From Cyclobacteriaceae bacterium YHN15 (lineage in GTDB: Bacteria; Bacteroidota; Bacteroidia; Cytophagales; Cyclobacteriaceae), in contig RKQB01000003.1 in assembly GCA_003797895.1 (NCBI GenBank), forward strand, positions 620,001 through 684,000: a stretch of 64,000 nucleotides of DNA, read 5' to 3'. Below the pieces are notes generated by a model. The model made no database searches. It worked only from the letters and a program-made list of their open reading frames with translations, and was not told the DNA's origin. Every line of letters starts with the position of its first letter. Position 1 is the stretch's first letter. Positions 27,801-37,471 of the stretch are shown here, piece by piece. A program made the translations under genes and the position numbers.

Positions 27801-30800
27801 TCCTTTCATATTGCACCAAATCCAGAGAACTGGTATTTTTAAAGACAGCACGTGAATCCCTTGCCTGGAGATCATCAACACATAATCTCAAAGATTGCTC
27901 ATTTAGCTGCCTTTCTACAGCTGCAAGGTTGTCCCTATCCCTTGTAATACCAGGCGGCAATACATAGGGGCTTCTGCTTTCACTCCCCTGGCTATTTTCC
28001 TCAATATTTACTACTCCTACGGTAAAATTGGAATTATCCGGTTCAGGAATTTCAAAAAACCCTCTCTCAAACAGTGACTCTTGAAAAATCCTCCATTGAC
28101 TGGCTACCAACCTGAAATTAGCCATCCTCAGAACAACAGGCTGTTCAAAGTCTGTAAGGTAGGTTCTCATAAACCTAATAGATTTAAATCCTGAAATCTC
28201 ACCTTGCACACGATCAGGAGTCCTTACGGGAATTCTGAAAAGGTACCAGCTCACCTCATCTCCACTCTGTACCGCAGTAACTTTGTCAACGACATAACCC
28301 TGGCCTACCTGAATCTCTCCAGGTCTTAAATCAATTTCATATTCATAATATGCCTCCAGTTCGTTGATGGTGTTATCACTGTTCAGGTCTTCATTGTCTG
28401 GGAGGTTGGATCCAGAAGGGGTAAATGGAAGATTCACATTTGAAGTGATCGGGGTATTGCCTTCCATCCCGTTGAACCTTTTATACCGCTCCAGAATCTT
28501 CACATCATTCTGATCAAATTGCTCGTCAAGATAATATTGAAAATTATCCGCTGATGGATCCTTGACAATTTCCCCCAAAACATCAGGGTTTACATTCAAC
28601 CTATTGATATATCTTTCCCTGAAAAATTCAGCCTCATCTTCAGATTTTAATCCATCCAGTCCCAGGTCTTGATTTTCCCTTGCTTCCGGTGAATTATCAA
28701 ATGCAGGAATTAAAAATTGTTGCCTGGTTATTCTGCCCCATTCTGTGGAAATGGTCTGGTTCACATCTCCGTCCCCAGGCAGTCCGTTCTCAAATCCATG
28801 GCGCCCGTCTTTGACAACATCCTCTGATATTTCACCTAAATTAAACCTTAATTTACCACCTGTTGTATTATTTTCATTGAATATCCCGTCAATTACCCTT
28901 CCATTTGGACCTTGAATAAATGGATCTAGTAACCAAAATTCAATATATTCAACATTGGTTCTATCAAAGTCCACTTCTGTAGTAATAGCTCTGGTTACTC
29001 CTCCGTAATTTTGGCGTGGATTTGGTAACAAGCCATCAGATGTAAGAGCAGGATTGTAATTGTACATCCCCCTTTCTCTTGGAAAATAAGCCAGTTCAAA
29101 CAGTGGCTCCGGTACAATTATGACATCCCTATCTCTGAAAGGAAATATTTCTTGAGGTATTACCCTTCTCACATAATGATTTTGCCTGTCTTCCCGACTT
29201 AAATTTGTTGGAACACCAGGCCCACTTTCCCTGTAAAAAACATTATCTATATTATACCATGCAACTTTTGCTCTTCGGTAAGTATTGCCTAATCTATCCT
29301 CCGTAATACTGCTCAGGTCGAATGCCTCTGTATCTGTTTTTGGAGTCGAAGCAATCTTCCAACTTTGGGCTGCAGCATTTCCTAAGCCATAAGGTGTTAT
29401 GGCAGTTTCAAAGTCATCAATATAAACTGTTGGTTCGCCGGCAACGGTATTGGAGGTTCCAGGTAATAATTGGGCGAATTCACCACTAAACTGAACAATT
29501 GACTTTTCTTTCGTATTTGTAAATGGTAAAGCATCTGCCAATTTTGTCAAAAATCGGGATTCGTCATTGAAATTCGCGTCCAATCCCCACATGCTGTTCC
29601 TCAAGGTCTCATTGCCGGTGGCAATCCTGGTAATGTTAGGTCTTTCGTTCAAATATAAAAAGGTGCCACCAAGGTTCAATTTATCATTGACTATATAATC
29701 CAAGCGGGTGCCGAGCAAGCTCCTTGTCTGGAAGGATACCAAATCAGCCTTTTCAAAGCTTATTCCTATTCTTTTTCCTGACTGAAGAATGGATTCATTG
29801 ATAATATTAACACGGCCAATATTATAATCTACTGTAAAGTCCACCCCTTCCGTCAATGGTATATTTCCTGCCATTACTATAACTGAACCCGGAGAAATAT
29901 TCAAACCGGGAAGCATGATTTCGGATGCTGATCCGGCAGTCAGCCTCCCTTTTATAAAATACTTATCATACCGTGTTACTAATTCGGCATCAGCTCGGGT
30001 TGTCCTATATAAGGTGTCAAAAACATATTTATCCGCCAGATTTCTTTCATTTGGCAAAAACTTATCGCGAAGGGTCTTTCCAAATGGCTCAAGAACGGGA
30101 AAAACCAACAATCCTCTGTCAGGGAAGATGGTGATACCCGGCACAAAATCAAAATTACCATCCGGAGCAGGATCATTTTGAGGGTTGAGGTTATCCAATC
30201 CCGTCAGCCTGATCAATGGCCTGTTCTTTAAATTTTCTCCTTCCAATAAAGTGGGATTGTCCAATCCAGTCCTATCATCCCGATAAATAACCTGTAATTG
30301 GAAACCATCCTGCATTACCTGGTTTGCATTAAGGTTATAAATATTCTTCATCATCAAATCCCATGTTGGAATATTGATATTGATTCTGGCTGGACGCAAC
30401 ATTTTCAAGAATATCAATTCACTCTCCGGCCTGTTTTGGTAATCCTCTGAAAGCTCCCCAACTTTATATACCTGACCATTAAAGGTGTATTCATAGGATA
30501 CAGCTAATACTTCGTCATTTTGAAGCCTTCTTGACAATGAAACATACCCTAGTTCCCTGTTGAAGAAAAATTCATTCGGGGCCAGTTTCCTTGCACCGCT
30601 CACCTGATCAAAGTCTAAACCTTTGGTCAATTGCAAACTTGCCTCTATAGCTCCGGTTCCGGTATCAAATGGTCTGAATCCCGGGTCCGAAATCAGATTT
30701 TGATATAACAAGTTGGAATTGTTTGAAGCTGGAGCACCTGGGTTACCTGCACCCACGCTCGGGTTATTAGGCTTGAAAATTCTTGTACCTTCTCCTAAAT

Positions 30801-31950
30801 CAATAAAAGCAGCAAAATTTCTTAAGGTTTCAGTATTATTGGCCCTGTTCATGATATATACTTCAACCCTTGTCACATTAATGCCCGAAAGGATTTGCGG
30901 AAGCCCTCTTAACCAGCGCTCATAATTTTCTCTAAAAAAATGCCCTAGAAAAAAGTGCCTGTTTTCATCATAATTTGATCCCTGAATTTCAAACTGCCTA
31001 CCTTGACCTCCTGCTTCAATAATCAGTTCATCTCTCCTACCCCTTTGGGTAGAGGCAACAGATGTCACAAATAAGTTCCCAAACTGCATCTGGGTTTTTA
31101 CTCCAAATAAATTCTGGGCACCTTGGATCAAACTGTTCTGGACAGGCATACTCACATTGCCAATTTCAATGGATTTTATAATATCCTCCCTGAATCCGCT
31201 ATACTCAACTTTGAGCTGATTTTGAAAATCAAATGAATTATTTGAATCAAAATTGGCAGATAATCTCATCTTTTGCCCCAAACTTCCATTAACAGCCATT
31301 TGGATCTGCTGGTTAAAATTAAAGTTGCCGTTTTGTTGCTGCCTAATTGGAATTGCCGGATTGTCAATCCTTCTAAAAATGGCCCCTAAATCCAGGTTCA
31401 CGAATCCGGTAGGAACAATATTTATTTCATCTCCGCCGAAAATCCGGTCAAATCCCGGAGTACTGGTAAAAGGCAGTGTAATATCTCTACCAGTTACAGG
31501 ACTCTCTCCGTCCATTCCTCTGGACCTGCTCCTCCAGTATTCCTGTCTGACTTTAAATTCCTGAATTTTTGAAAAATCATCAAAATCATAAATTACCCCC
31601 GGAGTGGAGGCCGCAGTATCCAATTGATCCTGAATCCTGTATTTTAGTGTAGAGTCCATCTCTACCTGAATTTTTTGTTGTAAGGATGGAGGGGGATAAA
31701 ATGGTGAATATAAGGACCTGTATGGATTCTGACTTGGATAAAGCGGACTGGTTTGAAGATTTGGCCAAAGCAAGAACGAAGGTGATAATCTTCTTTTATT
31801 TAAAGAATCCAATCTACTGTTTGAAAGCGAATCCTGTACTATTTCCTGAGCCTCTGCCAAATGCGGAGACAAAAATATAAATAGCAACAGTGTAATTACT
31901 GTTACGAAGGTGTGAGATGTGTCTTTGAGAAAAAAATGTTGCCTGAACAA
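24820..31950 (-). CDS. sprA: Type IX secretion outer-membrane translocon SprA/Sov
   Basis: A 2376-aa giant beta-barrel, the outer-membrane pore of the type IX secretion system, through which gliding adhesins and surface enzymes are exported. An N-terminal signal peptide (VITLLLFIFLSPHLAEAQ) is followed by SprA N-terminal domains (IQEFKVRQEYWRSR, ALSYEYTF-like strands), long strand-rich repeats and a C-terminal strand ending RFNLSQ. Length and composition match SprA. The start is TTG (31950) or, in frame, ATT (31968); no ATG precedes the signal peptide. The gene is in the same frame as ruvA, 24 nt after its stop. Other T9SS genes are not in view. Confidence 0.93.
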   Translation of the reverse strand: MFRQHFFLKDTSHTFVTVITLLLFIFLSPHLAEAQEIVQDSLSNSRLDSLNKRRLSPSFLLWPNLQTSPLYPSQNPYRSLYSPFYPPPSLQQKIQVEMDSTLKYRIQDQLDTAASTPGVIYDFDDFSKIQEFKVRQEYWRSRSRGMDGESPVTGRDITLPFTSTPGFDRIFGGDEINIVPTGFVNLDLGAIFRRIDNPAIPIRQQQNGNFNFNQQIQMAVNGSLGQKMRLSANFDSNNSFDFQNQLKVEYSGFREDIIKSIEIGNVSMPVQNSLIQGAQNLFGVKTQMQFGNLFVTSVASTQRGRRDELIIEAGGQGRQFEIQGSNYDENRHFFLGHFFRENYERWLRGLPQILSGINVTRVEVYIMNRANNTETLRNFAAFIDLGEGTRIFKPNNPSVGAGNPGAPASNNSNLLYQNLISDPGFRPFDTGTGAIEASLQLTKGLDFDQVSGARKLAPNEFFFNRELGYVSLSRRLQNDEVLAVSYEYTFNGQVYKVGELSEDYQNRPESELIFLKMLRPARININIPTWDLMMKNIYNLNANQVMQDGFQLQVIYRDDRTGLDNPTLLEGENLKNRPLIRLTGLDNLNPQNDPAPDGNFDFVPGITIFPDRGLLVFPVLEPFGKTLRDKFLPNERNLADKYVFDTLYRTTRADAELVTRYDKYFIKGRLTAGSASEIMLPGLNISPGSVIVMAGNIPLTEGVDFTVDYNIGRVNIINESILQSGKRIGISFEKADLVSFQTRSLLGTRLDYIVNDKLNLGGTFLYLNERPNITRIATGNETLRNSMWGLDANFNDESRFLTKLADALPFTNTKEKSIVQFSGEFAQLLPGTSNTVAGEPTVYIDDFETAITPYGLGNAAAQSWKIASTPKTDTEAFDLSSITEDRLGNTYRRAKVAWYNIDNVFYRESGPGVPTNLSREDRQNHYVRRVIPQEIFPFRDRDVIIVPEPLFELAYFPRERGMYNYNPALTSDGLLPNPRQNYGGVTRAITTEVDFDRTNVEYIEFWLLDPFIQGPNGRVIDGIFNENNTTGGKLRFNLGEISEDVVKDGRHGFENGLPGDGDVNQTISTEWGRITRQQFLIPAFDNSPEARENQDLGLDGLKSEDEAEFFRERYINRLNVNPDVLGEIVKDPSADNFQYYLDEQFDQNDVKILERYKRFNGMEGNTPITSNVNLPFTPSGSNLPDNEDLNSDNTINELEAYYEYEIDLRPGEIQVGQGYVVDKVTAVQSGDEVSWYLFRIPVRTPDRVQGEISGFKSIRFMRTYLTDFEQPVVLRMANFRLVASQWRIFQESLFERGFFEIPEPDNSNFTVGVVNIEENSQGSESRSPYVLPPGITRDRDNLAAVERQLNEQSLRLCVDDLQARDSRAVFKNTSSLDLVQYERIKMFLHADSQDAQDGELTAFIRMGTDYTDNYYEIEVPLFITPIGTRDPRQIWPLENELDIAIKEIVGVKVDRDNQRVPLNLAYSQDIRQYKVTVVGRPELSLIQGMMIGIRNPGSTGGASKSICIWANELRVTGFIQSNGWAANGIMNAQIADVATISTSIRHNSVGFGGLETRLSQRSLESATQYDISTNVNVEKLLPEGLNVTIPMYASFENMTVKPQFDPLNPDVPLSLALDKFQTNGERDLYKSQVLDQSRRRNIGFSNVRKNRNPEKQNIKFYDLSNFSFSYAFGSVRQSNINTESYEFETRVGNIAYIYQPKPLVLEPFKNAEWAGGQNFRLLRDMNFNFMPTTVSARVDMDRRFMRSQFRNDQLTTDGVDPFYQKSYFLNRNFNLNWDLTKNLRVDFMSRTLAVIDEPEGARDTQEARDSVRVNLRNFGRPTNYNHQLMLNYKVPLDKVKALDWIGVDYRYSANYTWMTGAIGQKDTLGNMIQNTRDQAINGRIDLVKLYNKNAKLKALYTPKRPSIPGRQVVNAEDTIGTPFTNGLIKFLTMFKDINFRYSIVEGTFLPGYMENTGLFGLDRSFMNPGFGFVFGGQNPNVRFGLADQGLIAPSSELTQTFRQNSAINLNINAIAEPFKDFRITFEARKREIGDYSEIFRNSAEEPGDFVSLSPNRMAGYNITYSIIRTTFKRDDRNNISPVFTDFENNRSIIQSRLNAQNPGGEFALNGQDVLTLSFLAAYSGKDADRINLNPFPNIPIPNWRVDYKGLSQIPALREYFSSINLTHGYASTYEVSNFSNSLLYQNGLELFNRINQIPRASLTDEFGQYIPIFILNQVILTERFAPLIGVSLLTKDRLNITMEYNLERNLGLNFSNAQVTEQNSRDFGFDLGYTKAGVKIPFKIQGRQEVLKNDLQIRLSTRVVDTRQVQRKIEDVSTITNGNLNLQIRPTIGYIINQSLNIQLYFDRTINDPRVTTAFRRSSTAFGGQLRFNLSQ

Positions 31951-31974
31951 AAGACCAAAGATTTTAATGGTAAA

Positions 31975-32574
31975 TTAAGGTGTCTTTAAAGATGCTTTAA
32001 TTAATTCTTCTAACGAAATTTCTGAACCTGTTTTTTTGAGTACAGACGCAATGTTTTTTTCCGCTGTAGCTTTCGGAAACCCAAGAGTAATCAAGGCCTG
32101 TAACGCTTCTTCTCTGATTTTATTGTTGATTTTCATGAATCCGGAAGTTGATTGACTTTGATCGATCAAGCTGTCGCGTTTAACTTTATCCTTCAATTCC
32201 AGTACAATCCGTTGAGCTGTTTTGACCCCAACACCCTTGACATTTTGGATAGTCCTAAAATCTTCCTGAGCAATGGCCCCCTCCAACTCTTCTGAGCTCA
32301 AAGAGGATAAAATCATCAATCCGGTATTCGGCCCTACTCCTGAAATGGATATCAAATGAAGAAAAAGCCTTTTTTCATTTTCTTCCTTAAACCCATATAA
32401 AGTATGTGCATCTTCTTTGATATGTAAATAGGTGAGGAGCATAATATGCTCCTCATCTTTTATTTTTGAATAGGTCTGTAAGGAAATCTTCACATGATAT
32501 CCTACACCTGATATATCTATAATAACAAAAGTAGGATCTTTATATACTAGCTTTCCCTTGAGATATGCGATCAT
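31975..32574 (-). CDS. ruvA: Holliday junction branch migration protein RuvA
   Basis: RuvA subunit (199 aa) that binds Holliday junctions and guides RuvB. The N-terminal OB fold (MIAYLKGKL), two helix-hairpin-helix motifs (ISGVGPNTGL and VKGVGVKTAQRIVLELKDK) and the C-terminal domain III helix (EALQALITLGFPKATAEK) are intact. It overlaps the malic enzyme stop by 4 nt (ATGA), so translation is probably coupled. sprA follows 24 nt later. ruvB is not in view. Confidence 0.96.
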   Translation of the reverse strand: MIAYLKGKLVYKDPTFVIIDISGVGYHVKISLQTYSKIKDEEHIMLLTYLHIKEDAHTLYGFKEENEKRLFLHLISISGVGPNTGLMILSSLSSEELEGAIAQEDFRTIQNVKGVGVKTAQRIVLELKDKVKRDSLIDQSQSTSGFMKINNKIREEALQALITLGFPKATAEKNIASVLKKTGSEISLEELIKASLKTP

Positions 32575-34841
32575 TTTTTTGAATTGGTTTGTGCATCAAC
32601 GACTGCGATAGCCACCATATTGATTATTTCCCTAATGGAGCTACCAAGCTGTAATATATGTACGGGCTTGTTCATTCCCAAAAGAACCGGACCAATTGCT
32701 TCTGCATGTCCCAATTCAGATAACAGTTTATAGGCTATGTTACCTGAACTTAAATCCGGAAAAATCAAAGTATTTGCCTTATTCCCTATCAAGGCACTAA
32801 ATGGATAATTACCGAGCTGGATTTCTTCATTCAGGGCAACATTGGCCTGCATTTCACCTTCAATGACCAATTCAGGAAATTTTGCCTTGGCTAATGCCGT
32901 TGCTTTCGACGTTTTACTGGCAACTTCTCCTTTTGCCGATCCAAAATTAGAATAAGAAAGTATGGCTATTTTTGGATCGATATCAAAGAATCTGACTCCC
33001 TGTGCTGTCAAACCTACGATTTCAACCAATTGTTCCGCAGTTGGATTAACATTGACAGTAGTGTCAGAAAAGAAGAAAGGACCTCTATTGGTGTTCATGA
33101 TATACATACCAGCCACTCTGTCTGTTCCCTGTCTGACACCAATGACATGAAGGGCCGGAAGTATGGTTTTGGGGTAATCTTTGGTGAGGCCTGAGATCAA
33201 AGCATCCGCTTCTCCCAATTCGACCATCATGGACCCGAAATAGTTCCTGTCCTTCATCAACCTGTAACACTCCTGAGGAGTCAGCCCCTTCCTTTTTCTT
33301 TTTTCGAAAAGAAGGTTTCCGAAATGCCTCAATCTATCCTCATCTTCATAAGGATCCACTATGGTTACGCCGGATAAATCCAAGTTATTCTCTTCGATAA
33401 TTTCATCAATTTTATGTTTCCTGCCCAAGAGAATGGGAATTGCTACTTTTTCATCCCTCAAAATCTGAACTGCTTTCAGGATTTTAACGTTGTCAGCTTC
33501 TGCAAATACAACACGTTTGGGGTCCTTTTTAGCCCTTGTAACCACCCTCAGCATCAATCTTTGGTCAATACCTATTCTTTCTTGCAATTCAAGATTATAC
33601 GCTTCCCAATCGACAATTGTGTATTTTGCTATCCCAGATTCCATTGCAGCTCTGGCAACTGCAGGTGCAATGGTGGTAATCAACCGTGGATCTAAAGGTT
33701 TTGGTATCAAATAAAACCTCCCAAAAGACATTTTAGCATCACCATAGGCTTTATTGACAATTTCAGGTATAGTTTCTTTGGCCAATGCCGCAATAGCTTT
33801 TGCCGCGGCAAGCTTCATTTCTTCATTTATCGAAGTTGCCCTTACATCCAGGGCCCCTCTGAATATGTAAGGAAATCCCAAAACATTATTCACTTGATTA
33901 GGAAAATCAGATCTTCCTGTAGCCATGATCAGATCTTCCCTAACAGACATGGCCAAATCATAGGCAATCTCTGGGTCGGGATTGGCCAATGCAAAAACAA
34001 TCGGATTCACAGCCATCTTCAATACCTGCTCCGGTGTCATAATATTACCCTTGGAAAGGCCTAAAAACACATCGGCTCCCTCTAAAGCATCAGTCAAGGT
34101 ATGTAAATCCCTATCCGTTGTGAATTCCCTCTTGATATCATCCAGATTTGTCCTGTCTGATCGGATTACACCTTCCCGATCACACATAACAATATTTTCC
34201 TTTCGAACCCCCAAGGTCATGTAAAATCTTGTACATGAAACAGCTGAGGCACCTGCACCATTGACTACAAGCTTGATGTCTTCGATTTTTTTATCCACAA
34301 TCTCAAGGGCATTCAAAAGGGCTGCTCCAGAAATGATGGCAGTACCATGCTGGTCATCATGCATTACAGGAATTTTCATTTCCCTTTTTAAGGTTTGCTC
34401 AATTTCAAAACATTCCGGCGCTTTGATATCCTCGAGGTTAACTCCTCCAAAAGTCGGTTCTAGAGACTTGATGATCTGGATCAATTTTTTTGGATCCTTC
34501 TCATCAATTTCAATATCGAACACATCAATTCCTGCAAATTTTTTAAAAAGAACCCCTTTCCCTTCCATTACTGGCTTGGAAGCCTCCGGACCGATATCCC
34601 CCAGACCTAAAACAGCTGTTCCGTTGGAAATAACAGCAACCAGATTTCCTTTTGCTGTGTACTTATAGACATTCTCTTTATCATTTGCGATCTCTTTGCA
34701 GGGTTCTGCCACCCCAGGTGAATAAGCTAAGGCAAGATCTAATTGACTGGAAAGTGGTTTAGTGGGAACGACTTCAATTTTACCTGGTTTTCCTTGGACG
34801 TGGTAATTCAGAGCGTCCTCTCTACGGATTTTGATGGCCAT
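32571..34841 (-). CDS. maeB: NADP-dependent malic enzyme (MaeB type) with phosphotransacetylase-like domain
   Basis: A 756-aa two-domain protein. Residues 1 to about 430 are malic enzyme (YSPGVAEPC, the metal site DDQHGTA, the dinucleotide motif NGAGASA). Residues about 430-756 are a phosphate acetyltransferase-like domain (GVRQGTDRVAGMYIM, SNFGSAKGEVASK, FPDLSSGN), which in MaeB is usually regulatory, binding acetyl-CoA. It decarboxylates malate to pyruvate and makes NADPH. It is 23 nt after the DUF4837 gene and overlaps ruvA by 4 nt. Confidence 0.93.
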   Translation of the reverse strand: MAIKIRREDALNYHVQGKPGKIEVVPTKPLSSQLDLALAYSPGVAEPCKEIANDKENVYKYTAKGNLVAVISNGTAVLGLGDIGPEASKPVMEGKGVLFKKFAGIDVFDIEIDEKDPKKLIQIIKSLEPTFGGVNLEDIKAPECFEIEQTLKREMKIPVMHDDQHGTAIISGAALLNALEIVDKKIEDIKLVVNGAGASAVSCTRFYMTLGVRKENIVMCDREGVIRSDRTNLDDIKREFTTDRDLHTLTDALEGADVFLGLSKGNIMTPEQVLKMAVNPIVFALANPDPEIAYDLAMSVREDLIMATGRSDFPNQVNNVLGFPYIFRGALDVRATSINEEMKLAAAKAIAALAKETIPEIVNKAYGDAKMSFGRFYLIPKPLDPRLITTIAPAVARAAMESGIAKYTIVDWEAYNLELQERIGIDQRLMLRVVTRAKKDPKRVVFAEADNVKILKAVQILRDEKVAIPILLGRKHKIDEIIEENNLDLSGVTIVDPYEDEDRLRHFGNLLFEKRKRKGLTPQECYRLMKDRNYFGSMMVELGEADALISGLTKDYPKTILPALHVIGVRQGTDRVAGMYIMNTNRGPFFFSDTTVNVNPTAEQLVEIVGLTAQGVRFFDIDPKIAILSYSNFGSAKGEVASKTSKATALAKAKFPELVIEGEMQANVALNEEIQLGNYPFSALIGNKANTLIFPDLSSGNIAYKLLSELGHAEAIGPVLLGMNKPVHILQLGSSIREIINMVAIAVVDAQTNSKK

Positions 34842-34864
34842 ATAGGTTTATTTGTTAAATGAAA

Positions 34865-35968
34865 TTAGCTGGATAATCCTTCTTTATTGAGGAATTCCGT
34901 GGCCAATAAAATAGTTTCGATCTCCCGGATGGACTCTCTGTGGGCTTCATTCGGATAATAGACAAAACCTTCCATATAATAAAGTTTCCCGTTTTTATCA
35001 TCCACAATTAAATACGCAAGGAAAGATCCACCCATACTGAGGTTTTTGGTTTTCCACCCCCCCCGGATTTCGACCGCAAAATTATCGTTTATTTTGAAAT
35101 TATTAATAACAGGATTAGGATCTACCCTTTCTGTAATCAGATAAGAATTCCTGTTGGTAGGATTCCCAAAAATATGTTGTTTGGTAATTTTCTCCCGCAA
35201 TTCCAGTACTGATTCCGGAAACACTTGGTCTTCAGAAGTATAATTGGTTTCATAAAAAAACAAACTGATATCGGGCCTGTCAGATCTTGGCGTTGGCTGT
35301 CTCAACCATAAAAAATTATTTTCTGCTTTGACGATCTGGTAGGAAGCAGGAACATTAATGCTCAATCCAAGGTTTTCTCCAGCCACCTTTGCTGCAGAAT
35401 TTTTACGGTTCAACAGAACTCTTTCCAGTCTCCCCCTTTCCCGGACATGAAAAAGATTCTGAAGCTTATTTTTATTGGCTTTCAAGTTACTAACCAATTC
35501 TTTCTCATTATTTCCAAACAAATAAACCACTTCCTGGCCTTGGGCAAACTCATCCGCACTTCTTAAAAAATAAAGAGATGGATCATTTGCAGCCTTTTCT
35601 TTCGCCTCCTTGGTAAAAAGGGCATTAATGTTTTGACTGGCTGACTTTTTATCATCAAAAGTTGTAACATAGACAATATTGGTAGCCATTTTTAAAATTC
35701 TTGTCATACCCCTAGGGTCAACCTTTCTGATGTCAAACATGCTCTCATCACGTATCAGACCATGAACATCCTCCTGGAAAATCTCTTTTAGGGTTTGACC
35801 AACCTCACCTTCCCATTTAGTGGAATCAATAGCAAGAATAATCTCACCTATTGCCCCCCTTGCTTTTGGTTTGGTGGAATTCTTGGATCCTTCACCCTGT
35901 TCACAACTCCAAAGACCTGCGCATGTAATGATTATGGCCATTACAAAACCTATTTTTCTAATATTCAT
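34865..35968 (-). CDS. DUF4837-family lipoprotein
   Basis: A 367-aa lipoprotein (signal MAIIITCAGLWSC, lipidated Cys near residue 22) of DUF4837, a Bacteroidota family of unknown function. Family-like blocks are GAIGEIILAIDSTKWEGEVG, LNRKNSAAKVAGENLGLSINVP and FAVEIRGGWKTKN. No enzyme motifs are seen. It precedes maeB by 23 nt and follows mltD after 72 nt. It may share the long transcript started upstream of tatA, since no promoter box is visible before it. Confidence 0.72.
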   Translation of the reverse strand: MNIRKIGFVMAIIITCAGLWSCEQGEGSKNSTKPKARGAIGEIILAIDSTKWEGEVGQTLKEIFQEDVHGLIRDESMFDIRKVDPRGMTRILKMATNIVYVTTFDDKKSASQNINALFTKEAKEKAANDPSLYFLRSADEFAQGQEVVYLFGNNEKELVSNLKANKNKLQNLFHVRERGRLERVLLNRKNSAAKVAGENLGLSINVPASYQIVKAENNFLWLRQPTPRSDRPDISLFFYETNYTSEDQVFPESVLELREKITKQHIFGNPTNRNSYLITERVDPNPVINNFKINDNFAVEIRGGWKTKNLSMGGSFLAYLIVDDKNGKLYYMEGFVYYPNEAHRESIREIETILLATEFLNKEGLSS

Positions 35969-36040
35969 ATACTTTTGATTTTAAAGCCTATTCAATTTAA
36001 AAATTAAGAATCGGATTAAAAAGTTTTACTAAATAAATAG

Positions 36041-37456
36041 TTATCCAATAATTAATTTCTGCCCAGGCTTAATCTGATTTGAATTGAGATTATTCATTTG
36101 CTTGATTTGTTCCACGGTCAAACCATTCAATTTTTTTGAAATCAGCCAAAGAGAATCTCCTGGTTGCACTGTATAATATTTCCCGTCGATGATAGGATTT
36201 GTGGCCCCATTATTTTGAGCAAGAGAGTTGGAGGTATTGGTTTTACCGGAATAAATGAATAAAGTCTGTCCCACTTTTATCAGATTCGAATTTAAACTGT
36301 TCCAGGCTTTAAGATTTTCTACTGAAGTCCCATGCATCTGTGCTATTTTACCCAATGCATCACCTGATTTCACTTTGTAGGATATTCTCTCTCCAACACC
36401 GACAGAAGGGATTGATGCTGATCTATTGGAAACTTGATTGCTTGCCATTCTTAATTCCACTGTTCTTTCGGAAGTCAATTTTACCGCATCTGAAAACAAT
36501 TCTTTATTTTCTACAATAAAATCGGACTTTGCTTTCGGAATCCTTAGCGCATAATGTTGATGGGAATTTGGTAACAACCTGTTTTTAATAGAAGGGTTTA
36601 GGTCTTCCAAATCTTCTATACAAATTCCACTTAGGGAAGCCAATTGTTCAAGATCCAAGGCTTGATTGAACTTAACCTTATCATACACCAAAGGATAAGC
36701 TGGCTCCTCTAAAATAAGATTATGCTCTTCTGCATAGTGAAAAACATACATCATCGCCTGAAATTGCGGCACATAACTACGGGTTTCTTTTGGAAGGTAA
36801 TTATAAATTTCCCAGAAAGTTCTTTTTCCTCCAGAGCGGCTAATGGCTTTTCTGACATTCCCTGGCCCACAGTTATAGGCCGCCAAAGCCATTTCCCAAT
36901 TTCCAAACATTCTATAAAGGGATTTAAGGTATTTTACAGCTGCCTCAGTTGAAAGCTCAGGATCCATCCTGTCATCTATATCATAATTCACATGTAAATT
37001 ATACATCCTACCTGTAGCTGGCATAAATTGCCATAAACCCATGGCCCCTACCCTGGATTTTGCTTTTGGGTTTAATCCTGATTCAATGATAGCCAGAAAT
37101 TTTATATCATCTGGCATTTCAAACTGTGCCAGGGTCTCTTCGAAAAGTGGAAAATAAGTCTCCTTCCTTTCAAGGACCATTTTAGTGTATTCCCTGTTTC
37201 TGACTGTAAAGTAATTGATAAAGGAAAATATCCTTTCATTAAGTTCAAAGGACATCCCGGTATTCATTGCACGGACTCTCTTCGCAACTTCTTCATAGGT
37301 AAAGTCGGGAATGTATTCAAACTGATAGGACGGAACAATCATTTCCTCCTCAATGGAGGCATTGTTTATTTCAAATAGTTCCTGACCATAAGTTTGTTGT
37401 TGAACCAATAACATTGGGAATATTATACATGTGATGGTTTTAACAAGCTTTTCCAT
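36041..37456 (-). CDS. mltD: Membrane-bound lytic murein transglycosylase D with two LysM domains
   Basis: Peptidoglycan lytic transglycosylase (family 1 SLT) of 471 aa. It shows a signal peptide (ending about residue 25, TYGQ), catalytic E125 in AIIESGLNP, GAMGLWQFMPATGR, and the AAYNCGPGNV motif. Two LysM modules follow at the C terminus (ISYKVKSGDALGKIAQ and YYTVQPGDSLWLISKK), which anchor it to glycan strands. It is 15 nt after gatA, in the unit started by the tatA promoter. Confidence 0.92.
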   Translation of the reverse strand: MEKLVKTITCIIFPMLLVQQQTYGQELFEINNASIEEEMIVPSYQFEYIPDFTYEEVAKRVRAMNTGMSFELNERIFSFINYFTVRNREYTKMVLERKETYFPLFEETLAQFEMPDDIKFLAIIESGLNPKAKSRVGAMGLWQFMPATGRMYNLHVNYDIDDRMDPELSTEAAVKYLKSLYRMFGNWEMALAAYNCGPGNVRKAISRSGGKRTFWEIYNYLPKETRSYVPQFQAMMYVFHYAEEHNLILEEPAYPLVYDKVKFNQALDLEQLASLSGICIEDLEDLNPSIKNRLLPNSHQHYALRIPKAKSDFIVENKELFSDAVKLTSERTVELRMASNQVSNRSASIPSVGVGERISYKVKSGDALGKIAQMHGTSVENLKAWNSLNSNLIKVGQTLFIYSGKTNTSNSLAQNNGATNPIIDGKYYTVQPGDSLWLISKKLNGLTVEQIKQMNNLNSNQIKPGQKLIIG

Positions 37457-37471
37457 GATCAGATTTCTTAT

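Noticed and set aside
24820..31950. Several open frames on the opposite strand within sprA
   Set aside because: Codon patterns and lack of family features mark them as shadows of the real gene.
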